Positions 40,145-47,996 of a stretch of DNA of 50,297 bases are shown here, one piece after another. The position numbers and the translations under genes are program-made. Under the pieces are notes generated by a model. That model saw only the letters and a list, made by a program, of their open reading frames with translations. It ran no database searches and had not been told where the DNA came from. Numbering within the stretch: the stretch's first letter is position 1; every line of letters begins with the position of its first letter. This DNA comes from DATIGJ01 sp035644155 (lineage in GTDB: Bacteria > Patescibacteriota > Microgenomatia > Levybacterales > UBA12049): assembly GCA_035644155.1 (NCBI GenBank), contig DASQPC010000081.1, positions 1 through 50,297 of the forward strand. Reading direction: 5' to 3'.

Positions 40145-40175
40145 TTGACAAAATACAGAATATATTTGCTAAGAT
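40145..40175 (+). promoter_or_regulatory. Promoter of the SBBP gene (leaderless)
   Basis: TTGACA (40145-40150), 19-base spacer, extended -10 TGcTAAGAT (hexamer 40170-40175), then six bases to the ATG at 40182. The transcription start should coincide with the start codon. Confidence 0.55.
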
Positions 40176-40181
40176 TAGTAT

Positions 40182-41870
40182 ATGTATTATAAAAGTTTTT
40201 TTCTTTTGTTTGTTTGTTTTGTTTTAGTCACCTTATTTTTCCCCATTACTGCGTCTGCACAGACTACTTGGACTCGTCAATTTGGCACATCTGGACAGGA
40301 TATAGGTACTGCAGTAGCTACTGACACGACAGGTATTTATACTGTTGGCTATACGAGCGGAAGTTTTCCTGGTGAAACTAATGCAGGTAGTTATGATGTC
40401 TATGTTCGTAAATACGATTTTTCTGGAAATATAGTCTGGACACATCAGTTAGGGACGTCGGATTTTGACCAAACATGGAGTATTGTTGCTGTTAATAACA
40501 GCGTGTATGTTGCTGGGCATCTCTATCCCAACGGTTTTCTTAGAAAATATGACCAAAATGGTAATGAAGTCTGGACACATACATTTGATTTTGGCCATGG
40601 CTTGACTTACGCAATGGGCGTTGCTTCAGATGGGACCTCTCTGTATGTTGCAAGTATGACAACAGGCGCAATAACAGGACAAGTCAATGCAGGGAACTAT
40701 GACGTTGTTGTGCAAAAGGAAGACTTTGATGGAAATATTATTTGGGAGCGACAGTTTGGTAGTGCTGGTGCTGATCAGACGAATGGCATTGCTGTGAATA
40801 ATACAGGAGTTTATGTTGATGGTTTTACGAGAGATTCATTGCTTGGGCAAATAAATGCTGGTAATTCTGATGCTTTTATTAAAAAGTATGATCTTGATGG
40901 CAACGATATTTGGACACATGAATTTGGTACGGCGGGCGAAGATTTTGGTAATGGTATAGCTATAGATTCTACAGGAGTATATGTCTCAGGAACAACGAAT
41001 GATAGCTTCCCAGGACAGACTAATATTGGTAATTACGATGCATTTCTAAGAAAATATGATTTTAGCGGTAGCGAAGTGTGGACACGAGAGTTTGGAACAT
41101 CAGGGCCGGACGAAGCACGAGGTGCATATGCAAACGCTCAAGGAGTATATATATCAGGATATCAACAAAATAATGCGTTTGTCCGTATTTATGATACAGT
41201 TGGTAACGTACAAAATACTTATGACTTTATTCCTTCAAGCGATGCAGTAGGATATGGTGTGACTGCTGATAATTCCTACTTTTATACGACTGGTTTAGTT
41301 GATGGTAATTTTGAAGGGGAGACAAGTAGCGGTAGTACAGATGCATATCTCATAAAACAAAGCATTCTTCCTTCTCCCCAGCTAACAGCTCTAACACCAG
41401 CTAAAGTATGGATAGGGGTAAAAAATATAACCGATATTGGAATAAAGCTTGATCTGTTAGCAGAAGTTTATGCAGGAGGTACATTAGTTAGTAGTGGAGA
41501 GGTTACTAGTTTTTCGCCAGCAAGTGGATTAGGAGGATTTGGTAGTGCCCATCTAGCAACAATACCTTTTAATAGTTTTACATCAGTAGATTTTCCAAGC
41601 GGAACGTCATTACAAATAAAGCTATCAGTAAGAAATGCTTGCACAGGATCGTTACGTGCTATGGGGACAGCAAGACTATGGTATAACGACAGTCAAGCAA
41701 ATAGCCAATTTGGATCAACGGTTGGATCAAGCACCAATGATTATTTCCTTAAAGACGGGTTTGTATTATCCACAACAGCAGGGACAGGACCAAAGAAGAC
41801 TATAGACGTTGAGGCAGGAGCAAGGTGTAGTGCCTTCAAACCATTTGGTATCTGGACTACTACTCCATAA
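40182..41870 (+). CDS. Secreted SBBP-repeat beta-propeller protein
   Basis: 562 residues. A signal peptide (about 1-27, ending ITASA) precedes about six SBBP-type blades (about 28-395), each with W(T/E)xQFGT-type strands, a GIY-V-GYT strand and a D(A/V)(F/Y)-(R/K)KYD-GN strand. A beta-rich C-terminal domain (about 400-562) has Cys in VRNACTGSL and GARCSAF. There is no membrane anchor or sortase motif, so it may be released or bound non-covalently. Ligand unknown; such propellers often bind carbohydrates or proteins at the surface. Confidence 0.8.
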   Translation: MYYKSFFLLFVCFVLVTLFFPITASAQTTWTRQFGTSGQDIGTAVATDTTGIYTVGYTSGSFPGETNAGSYDVYVRKYDFSGNIVWTHQLGTSDFDQTWSIVAVNNSVYVAGHLYPNGFLRKYDQNGNEVWTHTFDFGHGLTYAMGVASDGTSLYVASMTTGAITGQVNAGNYDVVVQKEDFDGNIIWERQFGSAGADQTNGIAVNNTGVYVDGFTRDSLLGQINAGNSDAFIKKYDLDGNDIWTHEFGTAGEDFGNGIAIDSTGVYVSGTTNDSFPGQTNIGNYDAFLRKYDFSGSEVWTREFGTSGPDEARGAYANAQGVYISGYQQNNAFVRIYDTVGNVQNTYDFIPSSDAVGYGVTADNSYFYTTGLVDGNFEGETSSGSTDAYLIKQSILPSPQLTALTPAKVWIGVKNITDIGIKLDLLAEVYAGGTLVSSGEVTSFSPASGLGGFGSAHLATIPFNSFTSVDFPSGTSLQIKLSVRNACTGSLRAMGTARLWYNDSQANSQFGSTVGSSTNDYFLKDGFVLSTTAGTGPKKTIDVEAGARCSAFKPFGIWTTTP

Positions 41871-41873
41871 TTA

Positions 41874-41902
41874 TTGTGATGGCTTAGAGAGTAAGGTATA
41901 AT
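41874..41902 (+). promoter_or_regulatory. Promoter of the PMT-like gene
   Basis: TTGTGA (41874-41879), 17-base spacer, perfect TATAAT (41897-41902). The expected start is near 41909, so the in-frame GTG at 41904 is excluded and the ATG at 41919 is favoured. Confidence 0.6.
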
Positions 41903-41918
41903 AGTGGGCATAGCGTTT

Positions 41919-43475
41919 ATGAAAAACAAACTGCCTTTGCTTTGTTTGATCTTTATTATCCTTCTTGCAGCATTTCTCAGACTCTACAAAATTGCTGATT
42001 ATATGACTTTTTTGGGGGATGAAGGACGTGACGTCTTGGTCGCCAAAGATATTCTCCAAGGACATTTTACTCTTCTTGGTCCACGCGCGTCAGCAGGAGA
42101 TTTTTTCCTTGGACCAGTTTATTACTACCTGATTGCTCCATGGCTTTTGCTTTTTAATTATGACCCGGTTGGTCCAGCGGTGATGGTTGCGCTTTTTGGT
42201 GCCGCGACAGTATGGTTCACCTATTATGTAGGGAAAAAATGGTTCAATCAAACAACAGGTCTTTTAGCGGCAGCTCTTTATGCATTTTCGCCATTGGTTA
42301 TTACCTATTCTCATTCTTCATGGAATCCTGATGTTGTACCTTTTTTTGCGCTCCTTATGATGTTTTTATTATATAAAGGATTTACGACTCAAAAATCGGA
42401 TAGATATTTTTGGGCTGTTGGTCTTTTGCTTGGTATTTTGTTGCAGCTTCATTATCTTTCATTATTTCTTGCGGTTGTCGTAGCATTTTATACATTTTTT
42501 GCTCAGTGGATTGTAGATAAGAAATTTAAAATTGTTCTTACTACTAAGCGCTATCTTGAAATTTTTGTTGGATTTCTTATCGGCTTTTCACCGTTTCTCG
42601 CATTTGAAGCCCGCCACGGATTTCCAAATATCCGGACAATTATTTCATTTATTTTTAGCGATGTAGCAGGAAAGACACCCGAAGCTCATCTTTCTTATTC
42701 TGCAATAGTGAGTGATGTTTTTTTTCGCGTTTTTGCCAGACTGGTTTTTGCTTTTCCAGGAATAGACAAAATTCATTTACTCTCTTCTCTGCAAGTACAA
42801 TTTTTTAGTTGGTTTACGATGATTCTTGCAATTGTTGCATTGATTGTCCTGTGGTTTGTTAAAAATAAATTGGTTGTGTTACTTACTGCGTTATGGCTTT
42901 TTGTCAGTGTTTTATTATTTGGTTTTTACAAAAAACCAATTTATGATTATTATTTTGTTATTCTTTTTCCACTACCATTTTTGATTATTGCCAATTTATT
43001 TTCAAATATTTTTGTGTTTGGGAAAAATAAAGTGCAGCGGATTATGGCAGTAAGTTTTGGTGTACTGCTTTTTTTGGGGATTGTCCTGTACAACATTTTT
43101 TGGTTGCCGTTTTGGGCACTTCCCAATAGACAGAAAGAGCAGGCAAAAATGATTGCAGAATTTGTGATTAGCAAAACAGACAACAAGCTATATAATTTTG
43201 CGCTTATGTCCAAAGGCAATTCAGATCAAGAATATCGCTACTTTTTGGAGATTCTTCACCATGATCCCGTTACGATCCAAAATACTATTGATGATCCGCA
43301 AAGAAAAACAGTTACAGATCAGTTGCTTATTGTCTGTGAAGATCCGCAGTGTCATCCACTTGGTTATCCTTTGTTTGATGTTGCGGGGTTTGGCCGGGCT
43401 GAAGTTGCAGGCGAATGGAAAGTCTCGGTTGTCCGCGTTTTCAAATTGGTTCACTATCAAAACAAGAAGCCATGA
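41919..43475 (+). CDS. PMT/ArnT-like lipid-linked sugar glycosyltransferase (GT-C fold)
   Basis: 518 residues with about 11-12 membrane helices. The first outside loop FLGDEGRDVLVAKDILQGHFTLLGP holds the acidic pair typical of GT39/GT83 enzymes, followed by GPVYYYLIAPWLLLF and SPLVITYSHSSWNPDVVPFF. A soluble domain of about 100 residues follows the last helix. These enzymes take sugars from polyprenyl-phosphate and attach them to proteins or lipids outside the membrane. The start at 41919 follows from the promoter position. Confidence 0.82.
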   Translation: MKNKLPLLCLIFIILLAAFLRLYKIADYMTFLGDEGRDVLVAKDILQGHFTLLGPRASAGDFFLGPVYYYLIAPWLLLFNYDPVGPAVMVALFGAATVWFTYYVGKKWFNQTTGLLAAALYAFSPLVITYSHSSWNPDVVPFFALLMMFLLYKGFTTQKSDRYFWAVGLLLGILLQLHYLSLFLAVVVAFYTFFAQWIVDKKFKIVLTTKRYLEIFVGFLIGFSPFLAFEARHGFPNIRTIISFIFSDVAGKTPEAHLSYSAIVSDVFFRVFARLVFAFPGIDKIHLLSSLQVQFFSWFTMILAIVALIVLWFVKNKLVVLLTALWLFVSVLLFGFYKKPIYDYYFVILFPLPFLIIANLFSNIFVFGKNKVQRIMAVSFGVLLFLGIVLYNIFWLPFWALPNRQKEQAKMIAEFVISKTDNKLYNFALMSKGNSDQEYRYFLEILHHDPVTIQNTIDDPQRKTVTDQLLIVCEDPQCHPLGYPLFDVAGFGRAEVAGEWKVSVVRVFKLVHYQNKKP

Positions 43476-43489
43476 ACGAGAGACTAACT

Positions 43490-43670
43490 ATGACACAATC
43501 GCTTATTCCTGAATTAAAGGATACAAAGAGGAGAGGTTATCTTAACTGAAACACAAATTGAATCGAGTATAGGATCATTTAGAAGATTGAAAACCGCTAC
43601 AATATAATAAAATGCATCAACGTTACAAGAAATGGACAATATTATTGGATCTCTAGAAGAGGTAAAGTAG
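43490..43670 (+). pseudogene. Decayed small ORF (two frames, internal stops)
   Basis: Starts ATG at 43490 (MTQSLIPELKDTKR), then the better coding frame shifts near an AG-rich run at 43535 and continues EVILTETQIESSIGSFRRLK to two stops, then ASTLQEMDNIIGSLEEVK to a stop at 43670. The pieces read like one helical protein of about 60 residues with a frameshift and two nonsense codons. I do not recognise the family; an antitoxin-like helical protein is only a guess. With the terminator below it makes up the 306-base stretch between the genes. Confidence 0.3.
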
Positions 43671-43699
43671 ATTCTCCGCATTTTTTTCAATCAACAAAA

Positions 43700-43730
43700 A
43701 CCCCCCGCTAGGCGGAGGGTTTTTTATTTT
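43700..43730 (+). terminator. Rho-independent terminator, usable in both directions
   Basis: A nine-pair stem with one mismatch (ACCCCCCGC - TAG - GGCGGAGGGT), five A before it and a T-run (TTTTTTATTTT) after it. On the plus strand it ends the glycan cluster; on the minus strand it can end the DUF5679 transcript. Confidence 0.85.
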
Positions 43731-43733
43731 GTT

Positions 43734-43765
43734 CCTTGAAGGGATCGTATTGATATTCTTCAAGG
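43734..43765. repeat. 8-base inverted repeat beside the terminator
   Basis: CCTTGAAG (43734-43741) and CTTCAAGG (43758-43765) can pair around a 16-base loop, just past the stop of the DUF5679 gene. It may stabilise the 3' end of that message. Confidence 0.5.
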
Positions 43766-43781
43766 AGGTTAGTACGACAGC

Positions 43782-43925
43782 TTAAGCTGTGCCAATTTTG
43801 TACATACCTGTACCACAAACTGGGCATTTTGCTTTAAGAGCTGGTTTGCCGTTTTTCATGGTGACTTTTTCAGGATTATCGACGTCTCTTTTTTGTCGAC
43901 ATTTAACACAATACATTGATGCCAT
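43782..43925 (-). CDS. DUF5679-like zinc-ribbon protein (47 residues)
   Basis: A 47-residue protein with two CxxC knuckles, YCVKCR near the N terminus and KCPVCGTGMYKIG near the C terminus, separated by KRDVDNPEKVTMKNGKPALKA. The pattern fits the DUF5679 family, small predicted zinc ribbons of unknown function. It has one of the best ribosome binding sites in the window, AAGGAGGTG at 43943-43935, nine bases before the ATG, so this message is not leaderless. It lies 27 bases after the small membrane protein gene, probably in one operon. Confidence 0.85.
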   Translation of the reverse strand: MASMYCVKCRQKRDVDNPEKVTMKNGKPALKAKCPVCGTGMYKIGTA

Positions 43926-43952
43926 AGCGTTACTCACCTCCTTTCTCGCGTT

Positions 43953-44201
43953 TTAAACGCCTTTCACAAATATACGAATAAGTAGTTCGATAAGAATAAT
44001 AAAAGCAGTAAGCAGTGCTGTTTTGCGAAGGTCTACTGCCAGATAACGATAGCCTGTGGTAGTAACTGTGTGGACTGTTTTCCTTTCATCATTGGCTGAT
44101 GTCTCTACCTGTTGCGGTAAGGAATAGAGCGGCATTGGATTCTCTTTCCGTCTCTGATCGGCAAGGATTTTTTGCTCTCGAGTTTTTTTCTTTTTAGCCA
44201 T
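43953..44201 (-). CDS. Small tail-anchored membrane protein
   Basis: 82 residues with a strongly basic N terminus (MAKKKKTREQK), a polar middle and a single C-terminal membrane helix (about 60-78, TALLTAFIILIELLIRIFV). No family recognised. Its promoter is shared back to back with the DUF4446 gene, and the DUF5679 gene follows it. Confidence 0.6.
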   Translation of the reverse strand: MAKKKKTREQKILADQRRKENPMPLYSLPQQVETSANDERKTVHTVTTTGYRYLAVDLRKTALLTAFIILIELLIRIFVKGV

Positions 44202-44211
44202 GAATGAAGCT

Positions 44212-44241
44212 AGATTACACTATTGACATCATGCGTGTCAA
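44212..44241 (-). promoter_or_regulatory. Minus-strand half of a divergent promoter
   Basis: TTGACA (44241-44236), 18-base spacer, TAATCT (44217-44212); expected start near 44205, about four bases before the ATG at 44201. Confidence 0.5.
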
Positions 44242-44252
44242 GAGGCTAGTAT
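44223..44252 (+). promoter_or_regulatory. Plus-strand half of a divergent promoter (leaderless DUF4446)
   Basis: TTGACA (44223-44228), 18-base spacer, TAGTAT (44247-44252), six bases, ATG at 44259. The two -35 boxes form one inverted repeat, TTGACA-7-TGTCAA, so the two genes share a single core site. Confidence 0.6.
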
Positions 44253-44258
44253 TGGTTT

Positions 44259-44717
44259 ATGATAATTGTTTGGATTTTATTCGTATTTATTTCCGTTTGG
44301 TTGATTTTTGTTTCTTATTCTTTTTTAAAGTTAAAACGTCATTACGATACCTTAGTTGAAGGGGTAAATAAAAAAACTTTGGAAGGTGTTCTTACAACTA
44401 TGGTGAAAGATATTCATGAAGCGAAAAAAGGAATTGCTTATTTATCTTCCCGCTGTGATACAATAGAAAAGAACCAACTTTTTCATATTCAACAGATTGG
44501 TTTATTACGTTTTAATCCATTCAAAGATACGGGAGGAGATCAAAGTTTTATTTTGGCATTATTGGATGCAAATGAAACAGGAGTCGTTATTACAGCATTA
44601 TATTCTCGTTCAGGAACCAGATGGTATGCCAAACGAGTCGTAAAAGGAAAAGGCTCTGAGCATGAACTTTCAGATGATGAGAAAAGAGCGCTTGCCTTAG
44701 CAAAGGAATCAAAATAA
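44259..44717 (+). CDS. DUF4446 family membrane protein
   Basis: 152 residues: one N-terminal membrane helix (about 1-23), a helical stretch (HYDTLVEGVNKKTLEGVLTTMVKDI) and the DUF4446 core IGLLRFNPFKDTGGDQSFILALLDANETGVVITALYSRSGTRWYAKRV, ending with LSDDEKRALALA. The family is widespread in Firmicutes and CPR genomes and has no established function. It is followed eight bases later by the DUF3048 gene. Confidence 0.88.
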   Translation: MIIVWILFVFISVWLIFVSYSFLKLKRHYDTLVEGVNKKTLEGVLTTMVKDIHEAKKGIAYLSSRCDTIEKNQLFHIQQIGLLRFNPFKDTGGDQSFILALLDANETGVVITALYSRSGTRWYAKRVVKGKGSEHELSDDEKRALALAKESK

Positions 44718-44724
44718 TTTTATT

Positions 44725-45900
44725 ATGAATCGCAAACCTGCCTTGATTTTTCTTGGAATAGTTGTTTATGTCCTCAGTACACTTGTCTCGTATGCCATTT
44801 TTTCAGGATCGTCAGTGTTATCAAAAATTGGAGGAGGTCAGCAATCCTCTCAGACTGCAAAAATAACCAATGACTATCAAGCCTTAACCTTTGATCCAAC
44901 GGCGGCAAAGACAGAAGAATGTCCTCTCAATGGCACAATGTATTCTCAAGATGAAAAAAATTGGTGGGAAAAGCATAGACCTTTGGGAGTTATGATTGAA
45001 AATCATTTCGATGCGCGTCCACAGTCAGGTATTAACGCAGCAGATGTCACTTATGAAGCAGTTGCCGAAGGAGGAATTACTCGAACACTTAATGTATATT
45101 ACTGCCAAGACGCAGGTATTGTCGGACCCGTTCGTTCTGCTCGTACATATTTCTTAGATTTTATTTCTGAGTATGGTGATTATCCACTCTATGCGCATGT
45201 CGGTGGGGCAAATACGCCAGGGCCGGCGGATGCATTAGGTCAAATAGGTGACTATGGGTGGAATCAATATAACGACCTTAATCAATTTTCAATTGGATTC
45301 CCAACATTCAAGCGTGATGAAAGCCGATTGGGAAGAGAAGTCGCTACAGAACACACAATGTATTCAACAACAAGTCAATTGTGGGCTGTTGGTGTACAAC
45401 GAGGACTTACCAATAAAGATAAGAAAGGAAATTCGTGGGATGATACGTTTGTAAAATATTCTTTCAAAGACAATCCTGACTTATCAAGTAGACCAGCAGC
45501 ACAGAGTATTCATATTGATTTTTGGAGCGATTCTAATTATGCAGTTGACTGGACGTATTCTGCAAAGCAGAATGAATATTTGCGTAAGAATGGCGGGGTA
45601 CCGCACATGGATCGCAATACAAACAAACAACTATCAGCCAAGAATATCGTTGTTCTCTTTATGAAAGAGTCTCACGCAAATGATGGCTATGAAGACAATG
45701 CACACATGCTCTATGGCGATAAAGGAACTGGGCAAGCGTTGGTCTTTTTGAATGGTAATGAAATCAAAGGTACATGGAAGAAAGCGGATAGAACATCACG
45801 AACATTGCTGCTTGATAGTACCGGTCAAGAGATCAAATTTACGAGAGGAAAAATTTGGTTTGAAATCCAACCGCTCGATGCAGAAATATTAGTTAAATAA
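44725..45900 (+). CDS. DUF3048 (YerB-like) membrane-anchored extracellular protein
   Basis: 391 residues with an N-terminal signal anchor (about 6-26), a short linker, and two DUF3048 domains. RPLGVMIENHFDARPQSGINAADVTYEAVAEGGITR and YYCQDAGIVGPVRSARTYFLDFISEYGDYPLYAHVGG are diagnostic of the first; the second has NIVVLFM and GTWKKADRTSRTLLLDSTGQEIKFTRGKIWFEI. The family is linked to the cell envelope but has no assigned reaction. No lipobox Cys is seen, unlike YerB-type lipoproteins. Confidence 0.88.
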   Translation: MNRKPALIFLGIVVYVLSTLVSYAIFSGSSVLSKIGGGQQSSQTAKITNDYQALTFDPTAAKTEECPLNGTMYSQDEKNWWEKHRPLGVMIENHFDARPQSGINAADVTYEAVAEGGITRTLNVYYCQDAGIVGPVRSARTYFLDFISEYGDYPLYAHVGGANTPGPADALGQIGDYGWNQYNDLNQFSIGFPTFKRDESRLGREVATEHTMYSTTSQLWAVGVQRGLTNKDKKGNSWDDTFVKYSFKDNPDLSSRPAAQSIHIDFWSDSNYAVDWTYSAKQNEYLRKNGGVPHMDRNTNKQLSAKNIVVLFMKESHANDGYEDNAHMLYGDKGTGQALVFLNGNEIKGTWKKADRTSRTLLLDSTGQEIKFTRGKIWFEIQPLDAEILVK

Positions 45901-45928
45901 ACGTACGTATTCAATTTTTCCTAAAATA

Positions 45929-45998
45929 CTGTCATCTCGAGTGATAACGAGAGATCTTATTGAGATTTCTCAGCCAATACTTGGCTTGGAAATGACAG
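45929..45998. repeat. Intergenic palindromic repeat with three internal hairpins
   Basis: 70 bases bounded by CTGTCAT and ATGACAG. Inside are CTCG...CGAG, GAGA...TCTC and AGCCAA-TAC-TTGGCT hairpins, so the whole can fold like a three-armed cross. It is the longest copy of the family also found in purK and purH. It could be a small mobile palindrome. Confidence 0.75.
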
Positions 45999-46035
45999 CC
46001 TACTGAAGAAAACTGAATATTTATAAATAAACCTC

Positions 46036-46064
46036 TTGTATTCTAAGGATATCCGCGCTAAAAT
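46036..46064 (+). promoter_or_regulatory. Promoter of the wHTH-secDF operon
   Basis: TTGTAT (46036-46041), 17-base spacer, TAAAAT (46059-46064); expected start near 46071, leader of about 14 bases without a clear ribosome binding site. Confidence 0.5.
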
Positions 46065-46084
46065 GTATAAAAAATTACCCTATT

Positions 46085-46660
46085 ATGCTATCTGATCTTA
46101 TTACATCCAAAACCCGTGTCAAGCTCCTGAATGTTTTTTTGAACACACCTCTTGAAATGTATCATGTTCGTGAATGCGTCAGAAGGACAAAGGAAGAGAT
46201 CAATGCAGTCAGACGAGAATTGTTGCTTCTTGAAAAAAAAGGTATCCTCAATCGCGAACCACGAGCCAATAGAGTCTATTACTCACTTTCCAAAGACTAT
46301 CCGTTCTATTTTGATTTGCTTAAGATTGGCGCGAAGACAATTGGCCTGGGACAAGCTATTTTAGAAAACAGGGTCAAATTGGGTAAAATAAAGTTTGCTA
46401 TGTTTTCTGGGAAATTTGTCAGACGTATCAAAGAATCTCCTGAAGATGTTGATTTGATTGTGATTGGGACGATTGTTCTTCCTGAACTTTCGATTTTGGT
46501 ACGAAATGAAGAAATGCGTCTTGGGATGGAAATTAATTACACAGCAATGACAGAGGAAGAATTTAAATTCCGTAAACAACGCAACGATCCTTTTCTCGTT
46601 ACGATCCTGACTGGGTCCAGAGTAATGCTCATAGGCGATGAGGAGGCGTTACTTGCATGA
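46085..46660 (+). CDS. Winged-helix DNA-binding protein with nucleotidyltransferase-like domain
   Basis: 191 residues. Residues about 1-75 form a winged helix (TSKTRVKLLNVFLNTPLEMYHVRECVRRTKEEINAVRRELLLLEKKGIL, then the wing NRVYYSLS). Residues about 95-190 resemble a minimal nucleotidyltransferase fold: AMFSGKFVRRIKESPEDVDLIVIG, where a GS..-type loop and the DVD acidic pair would sit. The canonical GS motif is altered (SGKF), so catalysis is doubtful. It overlaps secD by four bases and may regulate the operon (inference). Confidence 0.7.
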   Translation: MLSDLITSKTRVKLLNVFLNTPLEMYHVRECVRRTKEEINAVRRELLLLEKKGILNREPRANRVYYSLSKDYPFYFDLLKIGAKTIGLGQAILENRVKLGKIKFAMFSGKFVRRIKESPEDVDLIVIGTIVLPELSILVRNEEMRLGMEINYTAMTEEEFKFRKQRNDPFLVTILTGSRVMLIGDEEALLA

Positions 46661-47994
46661 AGAGAATCTTAAATTTCTCTTTTCTCTTCATTTTGCTTTT
46701 GGCAATCCTTTGTCTCATTATTAATTTTTCCCAAGCCTTTACAATCAATCTTGGTCCAATCCACCAGAAAATTTCAGGTATTGATCTTAAAAAACTCCAC
46801 ATCACTCGCGATTTTAATTTTCGTAAAGGTTTAGATCTTGAAGGAGGGACAAGTATTACTCTTCGTGCTGACATGAGTACTATTGCGTCTTCCGAGCGAG
46901 ATGATGCGCTTGATTCTGCAAAGACAGTTATTGAACGACGGGTCAATTTCTTTGGTGTTTCAGAACCAGTTGTCCAAACGGCAAAAGTAAACAATGACTA
47001 TCGAATTCTTGTTGAAATTCCCGGTATTACTGATGTTAATCAAGCAGTAAGTTTGGTTGGAAAAACGGCAAAGTTAAGTTTTTGGGAGGAAGGTTCGAGT
47101 AGTTCTGCCAAACTTGCCAGTCCTTCTGCAATGCCTTTGGGAGTTGCTCAGTTGGTAGGTCCAAATGCGGTTGAAGCATCCTTGACTGGTACAGATCTCA
47201 AGCAAGCATCAGTAACATTTGATAGCAATTCTGGCAAGCCGCAGGTGCAGTTAGTTTTTACTGCCGCAGGTGGGAAGAAGTTTGCTGACATTACCAAACG
47301 AAATGTTGGAAGGATTTTGGCAATCGCGCTTGATAACCAACTTGTCGAGGCACCACGAGTCAACGAAGCAATTTATGGTGGCAATGCTGTTATCACTGGC
47401 GAATTTACGACAGACCAAGCAAAAGTATTACAAGTCCAGCTCAATGCTGGCGCACTTCCTGTTTCTCTTTCTGTTCTTGAACAGCATGCAATTGGCGCAA
47501 CGCTTGGTGAGTCGTCTCTTCAGAAGAGTTTGATTGCTGGTATTCTTGGTTTTTTTGTCATTGTTCTTTTTATGGTTGTTCTGTATGGACGATTGGGTAT
47601 TATTGCAAGTTTTGCTCTAACGCTTTATGCGCTTCTCGTGTTAACATTATTCAGACTTATTCCAGTGACGTTGACGCTTGCAGGCATTGCGGCATTTATT
47701 CTTTCAATCGGTATTGCTGTTGATGCAAACATTTTGATTTTTGAACGCATGAAAGAAGAATTGCGTCTTGGCAAATCAGAGCAAATGGCAATTGATCAAG
47801 GTTTCAAACGAGCATGGGCATCAATCCGTGATTCAAATGTTGCGAGCCTTATCACCAGTTGTATATTGTATTATTTTGGAACGGGTATTATTAGAGGATT
47901 TGCTTTTACGTTAGCTCTTGGTGTTTTAGTTTCGATGTTCTCAGCAATTTTTGTAACCAGGACGCTTTTAAGAGTTTTTTATAGAAATAAATAA
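46657..47994 (+). CDS. secD: Protein translocase subunit SecD
   Basis: 445 residues. An N-terminal membrane helix is followed by RKGLDLEGGTSITLRADM (domain P1 start), TVIERRVNFFGVSEPVVQTA and VEIPGITDVNQAV, then QVQLNAGALPVSLSVLEQHAIGATLG and five C-terminal helices with AAFILSIGIAVDANILIFERMKEELR, the proton-path signature. With SecF it uses the proton-motive force to aid late steps of protein export, in agreement with the many secreted proteins encoded nearby. Confidence 0.96.
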   Translation: MKRILNFSFLFILLLAILCLIINFSQAFTINLGPIHQKISGIDLKKLHITRDFNFRKGLDLEGGTSITLRADMSTIASSERDDALDSAKTVIERRVNFFGVSEPVVQTAKVNNDYRILVEIPGITDVNQAVSLVGKTAKLSFWEEGSSSSAKLASPSAMPLGVAQLVGPNAVEASLTGTDLKQASVTFDSNSGKPQVQLVFTAAGGKKFADITKRNVGRILAIALDNQLVEAPRVNEAIYGGNAVITGEFTTDQAKVLQVQLNAGALPVSLSVLEQHAIGATLGESSLQKSLIAGILGFFVIVLFMVVLYGRLGIIASFALTLYALLVLTLFRLIPVTLTLAGIAAFILSIGIAVDANILIFERMKEELRLGKSEQMAIDQGFKRAWASIRDSNVASLITSCILYYFGTGIIRGFAFTLALGVLVSMFSAIFVTRTLLRVFYRNK

Positions 47995-47996
47995 AC

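Noticed and set aside
41904..41918. GTG start for the PMT-like protein
   Set aside because: It lies two bases after a perfect -10 box and so should not be in the transcript.
43480..43781. tRNA or other structural RNA gene in the largest gap
   Set aside because: No cloverleaf, T-loop or CCA-like sequence is seen; only a decayed ORF, a terminator and an inverted repeat.
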